Shown here: piece after piece, positions 1-7,431 of the stretch
How positions within the stretch are numbered: position 1 is the stretch's first letter
Layout of the letters: every line of letters starts with the position of its first letter
NCBI GenBank assembly: GCA_002694065.1
Contig: NZKZ01000117.1
Coordinates: 28,176 to 48,216, forward strand
Length of the DNA: 20,041 bases
Direction: 5' to 3'
From: Acidiferrobacter sp.
GTDB lineage: Bacteria > Pseudomonadota > Gammaproteobacteria > Arenicellales > UBA868
Notes under the pieces: generated by a model
What the model saw: the letters and a program-made list of their open reading frames with translations, nothing else
Databases searched by the model: none
Told to the model about the DNA's origin: nothing
Made by a program: the position numbers and the translations under genes

Positions 1-1479
1 CTCCAGGGCGCGCTTCGTGACGGGCAGTGGCAGGTCACCGTGGCAGTCTTCCGGGAGCGGGAAATTGTCGCCATCTGGCCGGGCTATCACGAAACCGCGT
101 TGGGTATGGCCTTCGATATCGGGTCTACCACCATCGCCGCTCATCTCGTGGATCTGGCCAGCGGCGAAGCCTTGGCATCAGCAGGAAGAATGAATCCCCA
201 GATCCGCTTCGGTGAGGATCTCATGAGTCGGGTTTCTTACGTGATGATGCATCCTGGTGCTGAACAGCAGATGTGTGAAGCGGTGAGGACCGCTGTGGCA
301 GAACTCATCGTAGAGGTTTGTGCGGAAGCAGAACAAAATTCGGACAACATTCTGGATTGCACGTTTGTCGGTAATCCGATCATGCATCATCTGTTGTTGG
401 GATTATCTCCGGTGGAATTGGGAGGCGCGCCTTTCGCCCTTGCTACCGATAGCGCAGTCACCGTAAGCGCACAGAGCCTGGGTCTTGGCATCAATCCGGG
501 TGCCAGATGTTATGTGCTGCCTTGTATCGCGGGTCATGTTGGGGCCGACTGTGCTGCTGTTGTGTTGTCCGAGGCGCCTTATCTCCGTGAGGAGTTGACC
601 CTGCTGGTGGATGTCGGAACCAATGCGGAGATTGTGCTAGGCAACCGGCATCGGCTCCTGGCAGCGAGCAGTCCCACGGGCCCCGCCTTTGAGGGCGCAC
701 AGATCAGTTCCGGACAGCGTGCTGCGCCGGGGGCGATCGAGCGGGTACGAATCGATCCACAGACCCTAGAGCCCAGATTCAGGGTGATTGGCTGTGAGTT
801 GTGGTCGGACCACCCTGACTTCGCCGAACAGACGGCTGAGCTCGGCATTACCGGTATCTGTGGCTCGGGGATTATCGAAGTACTGGCAGAACTCTATCTC
901 GCGCAGGTGATCAACAGCGATGGCGTGGTTGATGGCGCCCTTTCCAGCCGTTCAGAGCGGATCGTGGAAGATGGGCGAACGTTCGCTTATGTTCTGCATG
1001 AGGGGGAAATTCGCATCGCGATTACACAGAACGACGTTCGGGCGATTCAATTGGCAAAAGCGGCACTGTATGCGGGGGTGCGCCTGTTGATGGATAAGCT
1101 GAATGTAGATACAGTGGATCGGATTCGGCTGGCGGGGGCATTTGGATCGCACATTGATGTGAAATACGCGATGATCCTGGGGCTTATTCCCGACTGCGCA
1201 CTTGAGAACGTGACTTCTGCTGGCAATGCCGCGGGCAGTGGGGCACACATTGCCTTGGTGGACGCAAATGCGCGTGAGGAGATTGAGCGGGAGATCCGCC
1301 GTATCGAAAAAGTGGAAACAGCGGTGGAAAGCCGCTTCCAGGAACACTTTGTGGAGGCGATGGCGATTCCTCATAAGAGCGCGCCGTTTGCGGAACTGGG
1401 CAAAGCCGTGGTTTTGCCGGCCCGTGACGATTCTGCCTCACAAGCCCCAGCGTCTGGCCGCCGACGCCGCCGCCGGTGA
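1..1479 (+). CDS. RACo-like corrinoid-protein reactivator, ASKHA/DUF4445 domain (5' end outside window)
   Basis: The frame is open to the left edge with no stop, so this is the 3' part of a longer gene. Family members usually start with a 2Fe-2S ferredoxin domain, which would lie outside the window. An ASKHA (sugar kinase/Hsp70/actin) ATP-binding core is visible: a first phosphate loop AFDIGSTTIA near base 109, a second LLVDVGTNAEIVLG near base 601, and an adenosine-type motif GICGSGIIEVLAEL near base 850. Characterised relatives (RACo, RamA) use ATP to reductively reactivate Co(II) corrinoid proteins of methyltransferase systems. The role here is inferred from family, since no methyltransferase or corrinoid protein is in view. 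The C terminus runs into an unusual tail of six arginines. The stop overlaps the GTG start of the next gene (GTGA), indicating co-translation. A GTG at base 40 is an in-frame internal codon rather than the likely start. Confidence 0.88.
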   Translation, partial: LQGALRDGQWQVTVAVFREREIVAIWPGYHETALGMAFDIGSTTIAAHLVDLASGEALASAGRMNPQIRFGEDLMSRVSYVMMHPGAEQQMCEAVRTAVAELIVEVCAEAEQNSDNILDCTFVGNPIMHHLLLGLSPVELGGAPFALATDSAVTVSAQSLGLGINPGARCYVLPCIAGHVGADCAAVVLSEAPYLREELTLLVDVGTNAEIVLGNRHRLLAASSPTGPAFEGAQISSGQRAAPGAIERVRIDPQTLEPRFRVIGCELWSDHPDFAEQTAELGITGICGSGIIEVLAELYLAQVINSDGVVDGALSSRSERIVEDGRTFAYVLHEGEIRIAITQNDVRAIQLAKAALYAGVRLLMDKLNVDTVDRIRLAGAFGSHIDVKYAMILGLIPDCALENVTSAGNAAGSGAHIALVDANAREEIEREIRRIEKVETAVESRFQEHFVEAMAIPHKSAPFAELGKAVVLPARDDSASQAPASGRRRRRR

Positions 1480-2150
1480 CCCGCAATCTGAAATCCGTTA
1501 AGGAGTCGCTGTCCCGCGTCGCGATGTTCCAGTCGCTGGGCGAGTCTGATCTGGAAGCGATGGCCAGTGTGGCCAGGCAGATCACGGCTGAGCGTGGTGA
1601 GCTTATTGTGAGCCAGGGGTCAGATGGTGAAAGTCTCTATATCGTTGTCAGTGGACAGATCCGCGTTTACCTCTCTGATGAAACCGGCAAGGAGATGATT
1701 CTGGGGCTTGAGGGGCCTGGTGCGATTTTTGGGGAAATTGCAGTACTTGACGGAGAGCCCCGGTCTGCGTCTGTGGCCGCCATGGAGCAGACAGAACTCC
1801 TGATGATTGAAGGCAGGGAATTCCGTCGACTGCTGGAGGCGCATGCGGAATTATCTCTTGGGGTGATTGCCGCATTGGCGGGAATGATTCGTAAGTTAAC
1901 CGATGCCACGCAGGGGCTGGCCCTGCAGAGCGCCTACCGACGTCTGGTCGCCCGTCTGCATGAACGTTCGGTAGAGGAGGGTGGGCAGACCATTGTCCCC
2001 GAACGACTGACGCACCAGTTGCTGGCTGACATGATTGGTTGTTCCCGTGAGATGGTCAGCCGGATCATGAGTGACCTCGCGAAAGGCGGGTATATTCGAA
2101 CTGAGGGCAAGCGATGGGTCATTGTGCGCAAGCTTCCCGCCGATTACTGA
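1476..2150 (+). CDS. Crp/Fnr-family transcriptional regulator
   Basis: This 224-residue protein has an N-terminal cyclic-nucleotide-binding jelly roll (about residues 18-130), a dimerisation helix (about 125-150) and a C-terminal winged helix-turn-helix (about 155-220). The phosphate-binding cassette reads FGEIAVLDGEPRSASV at about 85-100. It keeps the Glu, Arg and Ser (E87, R96, S97) that contact cAMP in E. coli CRP, so nucleotide binding is plausible. The recognition helix lies in LADMIGCSREMVSRIM (about 183-198). There is no N-terminal Cys cluster, so it is not an FNR-type Fe-S oxygen sensor. The GTG start overlaps the stop of the upstream ASKHA gene by four bases, which implies one transcript and possible control of corrinoid or C1 genes upstream of the window. 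Its targets are unknown. Confidence 0.93.
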   Translation: MTRNLKSVKESLSRVAMFQSLGESDLEAMASVARQITAERGELIVSQGSDGESLYIVVSGQIRVYLSDETGKEMILGLEGPGAIFGEIAVLDGEPRSASVAAMEQTELLMIEGREFRRLLEAHAELSLGVIAALAGMIRKLTDATQGLALQSAYRRLVARLHERSVEEGGQTIVPERLTHQLLADMIGCSREMVSRIMSDLAKGGYIRTEGKRWVIVRKLPADY

Positions 2151-2206
2151 TTGATTGGGCGTCGGATGAAGTCTTGGTATCTGCGGCTCTGCTGGATGCT
2201 TAGAAC

Positions 2207-3025
2207 ATGAGAGGATCCATCGAAAAAATGCGCACGAAGCTGGAGGCTCCGGTGCGCTACGAACTGCCCATCGGAGATGGCGCAGTGGATATGAATGCGT
2301 TGATGGGCGAAACCGTCACACTTTCCTTCACAGGCAATATCTTTTGTGTTGCCTGTGGGCGAAAAACCAAGAAAAGTTTCAACCAGGGCCATTGCTTTCC
2401 TTGTCTGAAGCGCCTTGCGTCCTGTGATCAATGCATTGTCCGACCGGAGCTGTGTCATTACCACGCAGGCACTTGCCGTGAACCAGAGTGGGGCGAATCA
2501 CATTGCCTCAGGCCTCATGTCGTCTATCTGGCGAACTCATCCGGATTGAAAGTGGGCGTGACTCGGGCCAGCCAGATACCCACCCGCTGGATCGATCAGG
2601 GCGCAAGCCAGGCCGTCGTTGTTTTTGAGGTCAGCGAAAGGCGGATTGCCGGGTTGTTGGAAGCCACGCTTCGGCAGGTCGTCGCCGATCGAACCGATTG
2701 GCGCCGGATGCTGAAAGGCAGTCCCGAGCCTTTGGATATGGTTCGCGAGCGCGATAGGATATTGAAAGAAGCGGCTGATCTGATCACACGCTTTCGGGAA
2801 AGCCCTGACTGGGCAGACACCAAGATTTCAACGACAGAGAGTGTCTGTGAGATTGGTTATCCGGTGAATGCATACCCTGAAAAGGTGAAGGCGCATAACT
2901 TTGACAAGACCGACACTGTCTCAGGAGTGCTTCAGGGAATCAAGGGACAGTACCTGATCCTGGACTCGGGTGTTCTCAACGTCCGGAAATTTTCCGGTTA
3001 TGAATTGGAACTGAGCACAGAATAG
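2207..3025 (+). CDS. DUF2797 family protein, Cys-rich with GIY-YIG-like core
   Basis: The 272 residues match the uncharacterised DUF2797 family by pattern. The N-terminal part holds Cys pairs at about residues 47/50, 63/66 and 73/76, and further Cys at 83, 90 and 100, which suggests bound zinc. Next comes HVVYLANSSGLKVGVTR (about 104-120), followed by an Arg-Trp and a conserved-looking Glu in GLLEATL (about 149-155). That order resembles the Y-x-G...R...E layout of GIY-YIG or T5orf172 folds; this comparison is my inference. Two starts are possible: ATG 2207, or ATG 2228, which has a purine-rich GAGAGGA at 2209-2215 (spacing 12). I list the longer form. It is followed by a convergent MFS gene and does not look operonic with it. 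Function unknown. Confidence 0.87.
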   Translation: MRGSIEKMRTKLEAPVRYELPIGDGAVDMNALMGETVTLSFTGNIFCVACGRKTKKSFNQGHCFPCLKRLASCDQCIVRPELCHYHAGTCREPEWGESHCLRPHVVYLANSSGLKVGVTRASQIPTRWIDQGASQAVVVFEVSERRIAGLLEATLRQVVADRTDWRRMLKGSPEPLDMVRERDRILKEAADLITRFRESPDWADTKISTTESVCEIGYPVNAYPEKVKAHNFDKTDTVSGVLQGIKGQYLILDSGVLNVRKFSGYELELSTE

Positions 3026-3035
3026 AAATTAATCG

Positions 3036-3104
3036 CTTGTTCTTCCATACGGCGTATTGCGGGTCATCTGTGGGGATCATTCTCACGGCGCAATTGAGAA
3101 CAAG
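3036..3104. terminator. Nested inverted repeats between convergent genes (terminator-like)
   Basis: An outer inverted repeat CTTGTTCT (3036-3043) / AGAACAAG (3097-3104) encloses an inner one ATTGCG (3056-3061) / CGCAAT (3089-3094), and a weaker GTGGGGAT...ATTCTCAC pairing lies inside. On the + strand the outer arm runs into TTTATTT, which overlaps the MFS stop codon. The position between convergent genes fits a bidirectional transcription stop. The long inner segment makes it an untypical intrinsic terminator. Confidence 0.4.
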
Positions 3105-3105
3105 T

Positions 3106-4323
3106 TTATTTGGCGGCCCGAACTGCGTTGCCAAAGCCGGCACCCCAGCGCCCCAGCATCACTTCGTTTCCTTGCGCGGGATGGGTCGGGATGTTGAGAG
3201 ACAGCAGCAGGGACATGCCCGCCAATCCTGCGCCGACCAGAAACACAGCTGCGGGTGAGGTCAGCCAAAGAATCCCGAGGATTGCCGGCAGCACCACCGC
3301 TGCGATGTGATTGATGGTGAACGAGACGCCCGCGCTCGAGGCAATATCGGCAGGATCGGCGATTTTCTGAAAATAGGTCTTGATGGCTATCGCCAGTGCG
3401 AAAAAGAAATGGTCCACGATGTATAGGCCGGCAGCCAGATGCGCGTTATTGACGAAAGCATAGGCAACGAATACACCGACCAGGCCAATGTATTCAAAGA
3501 CCAACGCGGTCCGTTCACCCACCCGGCCGATAACTCGACCAATGCGCGCCGCAAACAGCATATTCAATGTGGCATTGACCAGAAACAGGACCGAAATCGC
3601 AGCGACGCTGTAACCGAATTTTTCAACCATCAGGAATCCGGCAAAGACGATAAAGATCTGGCGGCGCGCTCCGGAAAGAAAGGTCAACGCATAGTAGAGC
3701 CAGTAGCGTTTGCGCAAGATCAGTTGCCGCCGTTGCCTCACCCGGATAGGGAATTGCGGAAAGCACAGCCATGCTGCGACCGCAATAACGGCCGTGATGC
3801 CGCCTCCCAGGATATAGACCGTGACGAAATCCAGTGACATCACATCGAAGGCGAGCCAGATTGCCGCGAAGGCAACAATGGATGTGAAAGCGCCTACCGC
3901 AATAATGCGTCCCAGCACTTCTGCGGTACGTTCTGTCTCGATCCATTGAAGAGAAAGGGACGTCTGAATGGTTTCGAAATAATGAAACCCTATGGACATC
4001 ACGACAGTTGTGAGATAAAGACCGATCACGGTCGGAAAGAAGCCGGTGACTGCTGTGCCAATCCCAAGCAAAATTAGCGAGATCAGTGCAATCTGCTGCT
4101 CCCGAAGCAAAAAGAGCAGGAACACTACGGTGAACGCCAAAAACCCCGGCACTTCTCGAAGGCTTTGCAGGATGCCGATTTCGGCGCCACTGAACGCGGC
4201 ACGCTCTATTGCAAAGTTGTTTAACAGTGCCTGCCAGGTGGCAAAGCTCAAGGGAACCGCCCCCGCCATCAGCAGCAGCAAAAACTCGGGACGTGAACGG
4301 ATCTTATGAATCAGGTCAGACAT
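3106..4323 (-). CDS. MFS transporter, substrate unknown
   Basis: The 405-residue, strongly hydrophobic protein has about 12 predicted transmembrane segments in two halves of six. They are separated by a basic cytoplasmic loop at about 195-212 (RVRQRRQLILRKRYWLYY), the usual major facilitator layout. A second basic loop, AARIGRVIGRVGERTA, at about 255-272 fits the loop between TM8 and TM9. No signature allows a substrate to be named. The gene is divergent from the lactate-utilisation operon and shares its 132-bp intergenic region, so co-regulation is possible. It does not resemble the LctP/LldP lactate permease family, so a lactate transport role would be a guess. The ATG start at 4323 has no clear Shine-Dalgarno sequence. 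It ends on TAA at the edge of an inverted-repeat structure. Confidence 0.85.
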   Translation of the reverse strand: MSDLIHKIRSRPEFLLLLMAGAVPLSFATWQALLNNFAIERAAFSGAEIGILQSLREVPGFLAFTVVFLLFLLREQQIALISLILLGIGTAVTGFFPTVIGLYLTTVVMSIGFHYFETIQTSLSLQWIETERTAEVLGRIIAVGAFTSIVAFAAIWLAFDVMSLDFVTVYILGGGITAVIAVAAWLCFPQFPIRVRQRRQLILRKRYWLYYALTFLSGARRQIFIVFAGFLMVEKFGYSVAAISVLFLVNATLNMLFAARIGRVIGRVGERTALVFEYIGLVGVFVAYAFVNNAHLAAGLYIVDHFFFALAIAIKTYFQKIADPADIASSAGVSFTINHIAAVVLPAILGILWLTSPAAVFLVGAGLAGMSLLLSLNIPTHPAQGNEVMLGRWGAGFGNAVRAAK

Positions 4324-4422
4324 GGATTGGTCAGTCCGAAAAAAGCGCGTGATTTGCGGACGCTCGGGCCATTGCGTGTGTTGACGATGGTCTGATGTAG
4401 TGAAAATGCAGCCTTAATGATA

Positions 4423-4438
4423 CAGTGAAAGCGCACTG
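4423..4438. promoter_or_regulatory. Inverted repeat CAGTG-N6-CACTG upstream of lutA (possible operator)
   Basis: A perfect 5-bp inverted repeat with a 6-bp spacer lies 17 bases before the lutA GTG, in the divergent MFS/lutA gap. Its left half sits in a repeated AGTGAAA (4399-4405 and 4424-4430). An extended -10-like TGATACAGT (4418-4426) overlaps it, but I see no convincing -35. A regulator site is plausible; the regulator is not known. Confidence 0.3.
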
Positions 4439-4455
4439 ACTTAATCTGCGACACT

Positions 4456-5247
4456 GTGACTGAAACTCAAATCGATTCCCCGATCAAGGTCGGGTTGTTC
4501 GTAACCTGCCTTGCTGATCTGATGCGGCCACAGGTCGCGTTCGCGGCGGTGGCCTTGCTTGAGCGTGCGGGTTGCCGTGTTCGTGTGCCGCGAGCGCAGA
4601 GTTGCTGCGGGCAACCGGCTTTGAATAGCGGCGATCGGGCCAGCACGATGAACATCGCCAAAGGGGTAATCCGGGCATTTTCAAACGATGACTATGTGGT
4701 GGTGCCGTCCGGATCATGTGCTGACACGCTGATCAACAAATATCCGGATCTTTTTCGCCACGATGTTAAATGGGCAGGCCGTGCGCAGGATCTCGCAGAT
4801 AAGACCTTCGAACTGACCACGTTCTTGGTGGAGCGGCTTGGTGTTGAACTGGAGCAGGTGTCCTATCCGGGCGTGTGCGCCTATCATGACTCCTGCTCCG
4901 GCCTGCGGGAATTAGCTATCCATCAGCAGCCGCGCGCATTGCTGCAGCAAGTCCAAGGGTTATCCCTCCGCGAGGTGGACGACGGCAGTGCGTGCTGCGG
5001 TTTTGGAGGGCTCTTTAGCGTGAAGTATCCTGATCTCTCCGGGCGCATTGTCGGTGACAAATGCGCGCAAATCGCGCAGACCGAGGCGGATACTGTGCTG
5101 GGCGGGGACCTCGGATGCCTTTTGAATATTGCCGGCCGCCTGCGGCGAGAAGGCAGCGATCTGAAGGTATTTCATGTGGCTGAAGTGCTTGCCGGGATGA
5201 CCGATGGACCGGCGATTGGTGAAGCAGAATCGGAAGACAAGGCATGA
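4456..5247 (+). CDS. lutA: LutA-type (LldE/YkgE) lactate utilisation Fe-S oxidoreductase subunit
   Basis: The 263-residue protein carries the two cysteine-rich CCG domains typical of LutA and of the C-terminal half of GlpC and heterodisulfide reductase B-type proteins. Motif 1 is SCCGQPALNSG (C50-C51) with C88 in PSGSC. Motif 2 is HDSCSGLREL (C147) with SACCGFGG (C180-C181) and C221. In the family, LutA, LutB and LutC together oxidise L-lactate to pyruvate and pass electrons to the respiratory chain. The GTG start at 4456 gives a normal family N terminus (KVGLFVTCLADLMRP). Its last codons overlap the lutB start by ATGA (5244-5247), so the three genes are translationally coupled. Glycolate oxidase Fe-S subunits are related, but the three-gene context decides for Lut. 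Confidence 0.93.
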   Translation: MTETQIDSPIKVGLFVTCLADLMRPQVAFAAVALLERAGCRVRVPRAQSCCGQPALNSGDRASTMNIAKGVIRAFSNDDYVVVPSGSCADTLINKYPDLFRHDVKWAGRAQDLADKTFELTTFLVERLGVELEQVSYPGVCAYHDSCSGLRELAIHQQPRALLQQVQGLSLREVDDGSACCGFGGLFSVKYPDLSGRIVGDKCAQIAQTEADTVLGGDLGCLLNIAGRLRREGSDLKVFHVAEVLAGMTDGPAIGEAESEDKA

Positions 5248-6677
5248 GCGTCTCAACCACATCGCATCGGGTCGAATTTCAGGACCGCGCAAAAAAGGCT
5301 TTGCAAGACGCCAGCCTGCAACGGGCTTTGGCTAAGGCCCGCGGCGGTTTTGTTGATCATCGCCAGGATGCGATTGATGCATTGCCTGAGTTTGACGCGA
5401 TTCGAGATGCGGCCCGGGATATCAAAAATCACGTGCTGGCTAATCTGGATGGCTATCTGGAACTGTATGAGCAGCAGGTGATCGAGAATGGCGGGCAAGT
5501 GCACTGGGCCCGCGATGCCGAAGAAGCCTGCCAGATCATCGCCGGAATCTGCAAGGACGCGGAGGCAAAGACGGTTACCAAAGGCAAGTCAATGGTGTCC
5601 GAGGAAATGCATCTCAACCCGGTGCTGGAGGAGGCCGGCATAACGGTCGTCGAGACCGATCTGGGTGAGTACATCGTGCAGTTGGCGGGAGAGACTCCCA
5701 GCCACATTATTGCGCCGGCAGTCCATAAAACCCGTGAGCAGATTACAGACCTTTTTCATGAACACCACAGCCCGCTTGGTTATACCGATCGGGTGACCCA
5801 ACGGGAAGCCCTGGTTAACGAAGCAAGAAGTGTGCTCCGTGAACGTTTTGTTTCCGCGGACGTAGGGATTACGGGAGCCAACTTTCTGGTCGCGGAAACA
5901 GGCGCGAATGTCATCGTCACCAATGAGGGGAACGGTGATCTGACGAGTTGCCTGCCACGGGTACATATTGTGACTGCCGGGATCGAAAAGATCGTGCCCT
6001 CCCTGGACGATCTTTCCGTGCTCCTGCGGGTATTGGCCCGCAGCGCAACGGGGCAGGAGTTCTCCGCTTATACGTCTTTGTATTCGGGGCCACGCCGGCC
6101 AGGCGATATGGAGGGGCCGGAGGCGTATCATGTGGTGCTGCTGGATAACGGCCGCTCGCGGCTGCTCGGAGGGCAATACCAGCCGATGCTGCGGTGCATC
6201 CGCTGTGGCGCCTGTCTCAATCACTGCCCAGTGTATGGCTCCATTGGAGGTCATGCGTACGGCTGGGTTTATTCCGGGCCGATGGGATCTGTGCTGACTC
6301 CGCTTTTGAATGGTTTCGATCAGTCACTGGATCTTCCCAATGCCTGTACATTGAATGGCAGATGCAAGGAAGTCTGTCCCGTGCGTATCCCACTCTCTGA
6401 CCTGCTGCTGAAGCACCGAGTGGAACAGCACGAACGTCGATTGAGCCCGGGTTTCGGTCGGTTTCTGCTGGGGGCATGGGCATGGCTCGCCTGCCGTCCC
6501 CGGTTGTATCAAGGGGTCATGGCGTTGCCCTTGAGGGTGATGCACATGCTCGGGAGACGCCGGGGTAGTCTGACTTGGCTGCCCGGTGCCAGCGGTTGGA
6601 CAGGCAGTCGGGATTTTCCTGCCCCGGCGCGCCGTTCCTTCATGAGACAGTGGCGCAGCCGCAAAGTCAGATCATGA
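5244..6677 (+). CDS. lutB: LutB-type (LldF/YkgF) lactate utilisation Fe-S protein
   Basis: This 477-residue protein has an N-terminal LUD domain (about 65-300, with GITGANFLVAETGANVIVTNEGN around 208-230). A ferredoxin-like region follows, with a complete first [4Fe-4S] motif CIRCGACLNHCP (C318, C321, C324, C328). The second cluster region reads ACTLNGRCKEVCP. Its Cys fall at 368, 374 and 378, with Asn where a CxxC spacing would put Cys (residue 371). The cytosolic protein is thought to relay electrons between LutA/LutC and the quinone pool. The C-terminal tail is basic (RSFMRQWRSRKVRS) and has hydrophobic stretches around 405-435, perhaps for membrane association. It overlaps lutA at its start and lutC at its end, each by four bases (ATGA). 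Confidence 0.94.
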   Translation: MSVSTTSHRVEFQDRAKKALQDASLQRALAKARGGFVDHRQDAIDALPEFDAIRDAARDIKNHVLANLDGYLELYEQQVIENGGQVHWARDAEEACQIIAGICKDAEAKTVTKGKSMVSEEMHLNPVLEEAGITVVETDLGEYIVQLAGETPSHIIAPAVHKTREQITDLFHEHHSPLGYTDRVTQREALVNEARSVLRERFVSADVGITGANFLVAETGANVIVTNEGNGDLTSCLPRVHIVTAGIEKIVPSLDDLSVLLRVLARSATGQEFSAYTSLYSGPRRPGDMEGPEAYHVVLLDNGRSRLLGGQYQPMLRCIRCGACLNHCPVYGSIGGHAYGWVYSGPMGSVLTPLLNGFDQSLDLPNACTLNGRCKEVCPVRIPLSDLLLKHRVEQHERRLSPGFGRFLLGAWAWLACRPRLYQGVMALPLRVMHMLGRRRGSLTWLPGASGWTGSRDFPAPARRSFMRQWRSRKVRS

Positions 6678-7330
6678 ATCGGGCACGCGAACAAATACTG
6701 GGCACCATCAGAAAGTCTCTCGCCGACGGCGAACCTCGGACGGCCAGGCGGCTGGAGGAGTTGAGATCCCGCATTGAAAATAGTCGTCCCCAGGTGCAGC
6801 CCGCATTTGACGATGATCTATTGAACCGTTTCTGCCAGAAGCACGTAGCGGTTCATGGCACTTATGACAGGATAAGCGTCGATCATATTGAGTCTGCTGT
6901 GGTAAAGCATCTCGCCAGCATGGGATTGGATGCCCAGTGGCATCTTGGCAGCGGACCGTTGCTGGATGCCACTCAATGGACCGATAAGGTGTTCGTGTAT
7001 CGCAAAGGGGCTGATAGAGATACTAAGGTAGCCCTGAGTGAGGCGGTCGCCGCGGTCGCAGAGACCGGCACGTTGGTGATGTGCTCTGGGCCGACGGTGC
7101 CTCCCTCACAAAATTATCTGCCGGATGATCATCTTATTGTGGTGGACCGTCGCCGAATCGTGCGCCACATGGAAGATGCCTGGGCAATATTGCGAGAGTC
7201 AGGTGCGACGAAGCGCCGGGCCATCAACCTGATTACTGGGCCTTCCAAAACGGGCGATATTGAGCAAACCATTCAGTACGGCGCGCATGGACCGCGTCGT
7301 TTGCATTTGCTTATCGTGGAAGATGCCTGA
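6674..7330 (+). CDS. lutC: LutC-type (LldG/YkgG) lactate utilisation protein
   Basis: A 218-residue LUD-domain protein starts at ATG 6674, overlapping the lutB stop (ATGA). The frame stays open further upstream inside lutB, but the family N terminus (MNRAREQILGTIRKSL) and the overlap pattern fix this start. LUD-type features are AVAETGTLVMCSG (about 127-139) and the C-terminal INLITGPSKTGDIEQTIQYG (about 185-203), which precedes the family-typical end GPRRLHLLIVE. It works with LutA and LutB in L-lactate oxidation. No lactate permease and no D-lactate dehydrogenase (Dld-II) accompanies the operon here, unlike the lld loci of some gammaproteobacteria. Confidence 0.93.
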   Translation: MNRAREQILGTIRKSLADGEPRTARRLEELRSRIENSRPQVQPAFDDDLLNRFCQKHVAVHGTYDRISVDHIESAVVKHLASMGLDAQWHLGSGPLLDATQWTDKVFVYRKGADRDTKVALSEAVAAVAETGTLVMCSGPTVPPSQNYLPDDHLIVVDRRRIVRHMEDAWAILRESGATKRRAINLITGPSKTGDIEQTIQYGAHGPRRLHLLIVEDA

Positions 7331-7364
7331 GTCAGTGGTTTCTGTGATTGGTCGGGGGACTCGT

Positions 7365-7370
7365 TATAAT
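7365..7370 (+). promoter_or_regulatory. Candidate -10 box for fabAB
   Basis: A perfect TATAAT lies 61 bases before the fabA ATG, in an A/T-rich stretch between lutC and fabA. No good -35 match sits 16-18 bases upstream (TGTGAT at 7343-7348 is the closest), so a bound activator may be needed. This is the only promoter-like element I see in the 101-bp gap. Confidence 0.45.
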
Positions 7371-7431
7371 TGATATAGCGTCGCTGTAAGGTCGGCATGA
7401 TCGCGACTGAATTTGCTCTCCTAAAATCACC

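Noticed and set aside
952..1374. Open frame of 140 codons antisense to the ASKHA gene
   Set aside because: It overlaps a conserved coding region and shows no domain.
5589..6254. Long open frame (221 codons) antisense to lutB
   Set aside because: It mirrors a well-supported LutB coding region and its translation has no recognisable family features.
6575..6673. In-frame upstream extension of LutC inside lutB
   Set aside because: The ATGA overlap at 6674 and the family N terminus MNRAREQILG fix the later start.
7344..7362. Possible FadR site (TGGTC half) before fabA
   Set aside because: Only one half resembles the TGGTC-N-GACCA pattern; the other half does not match.
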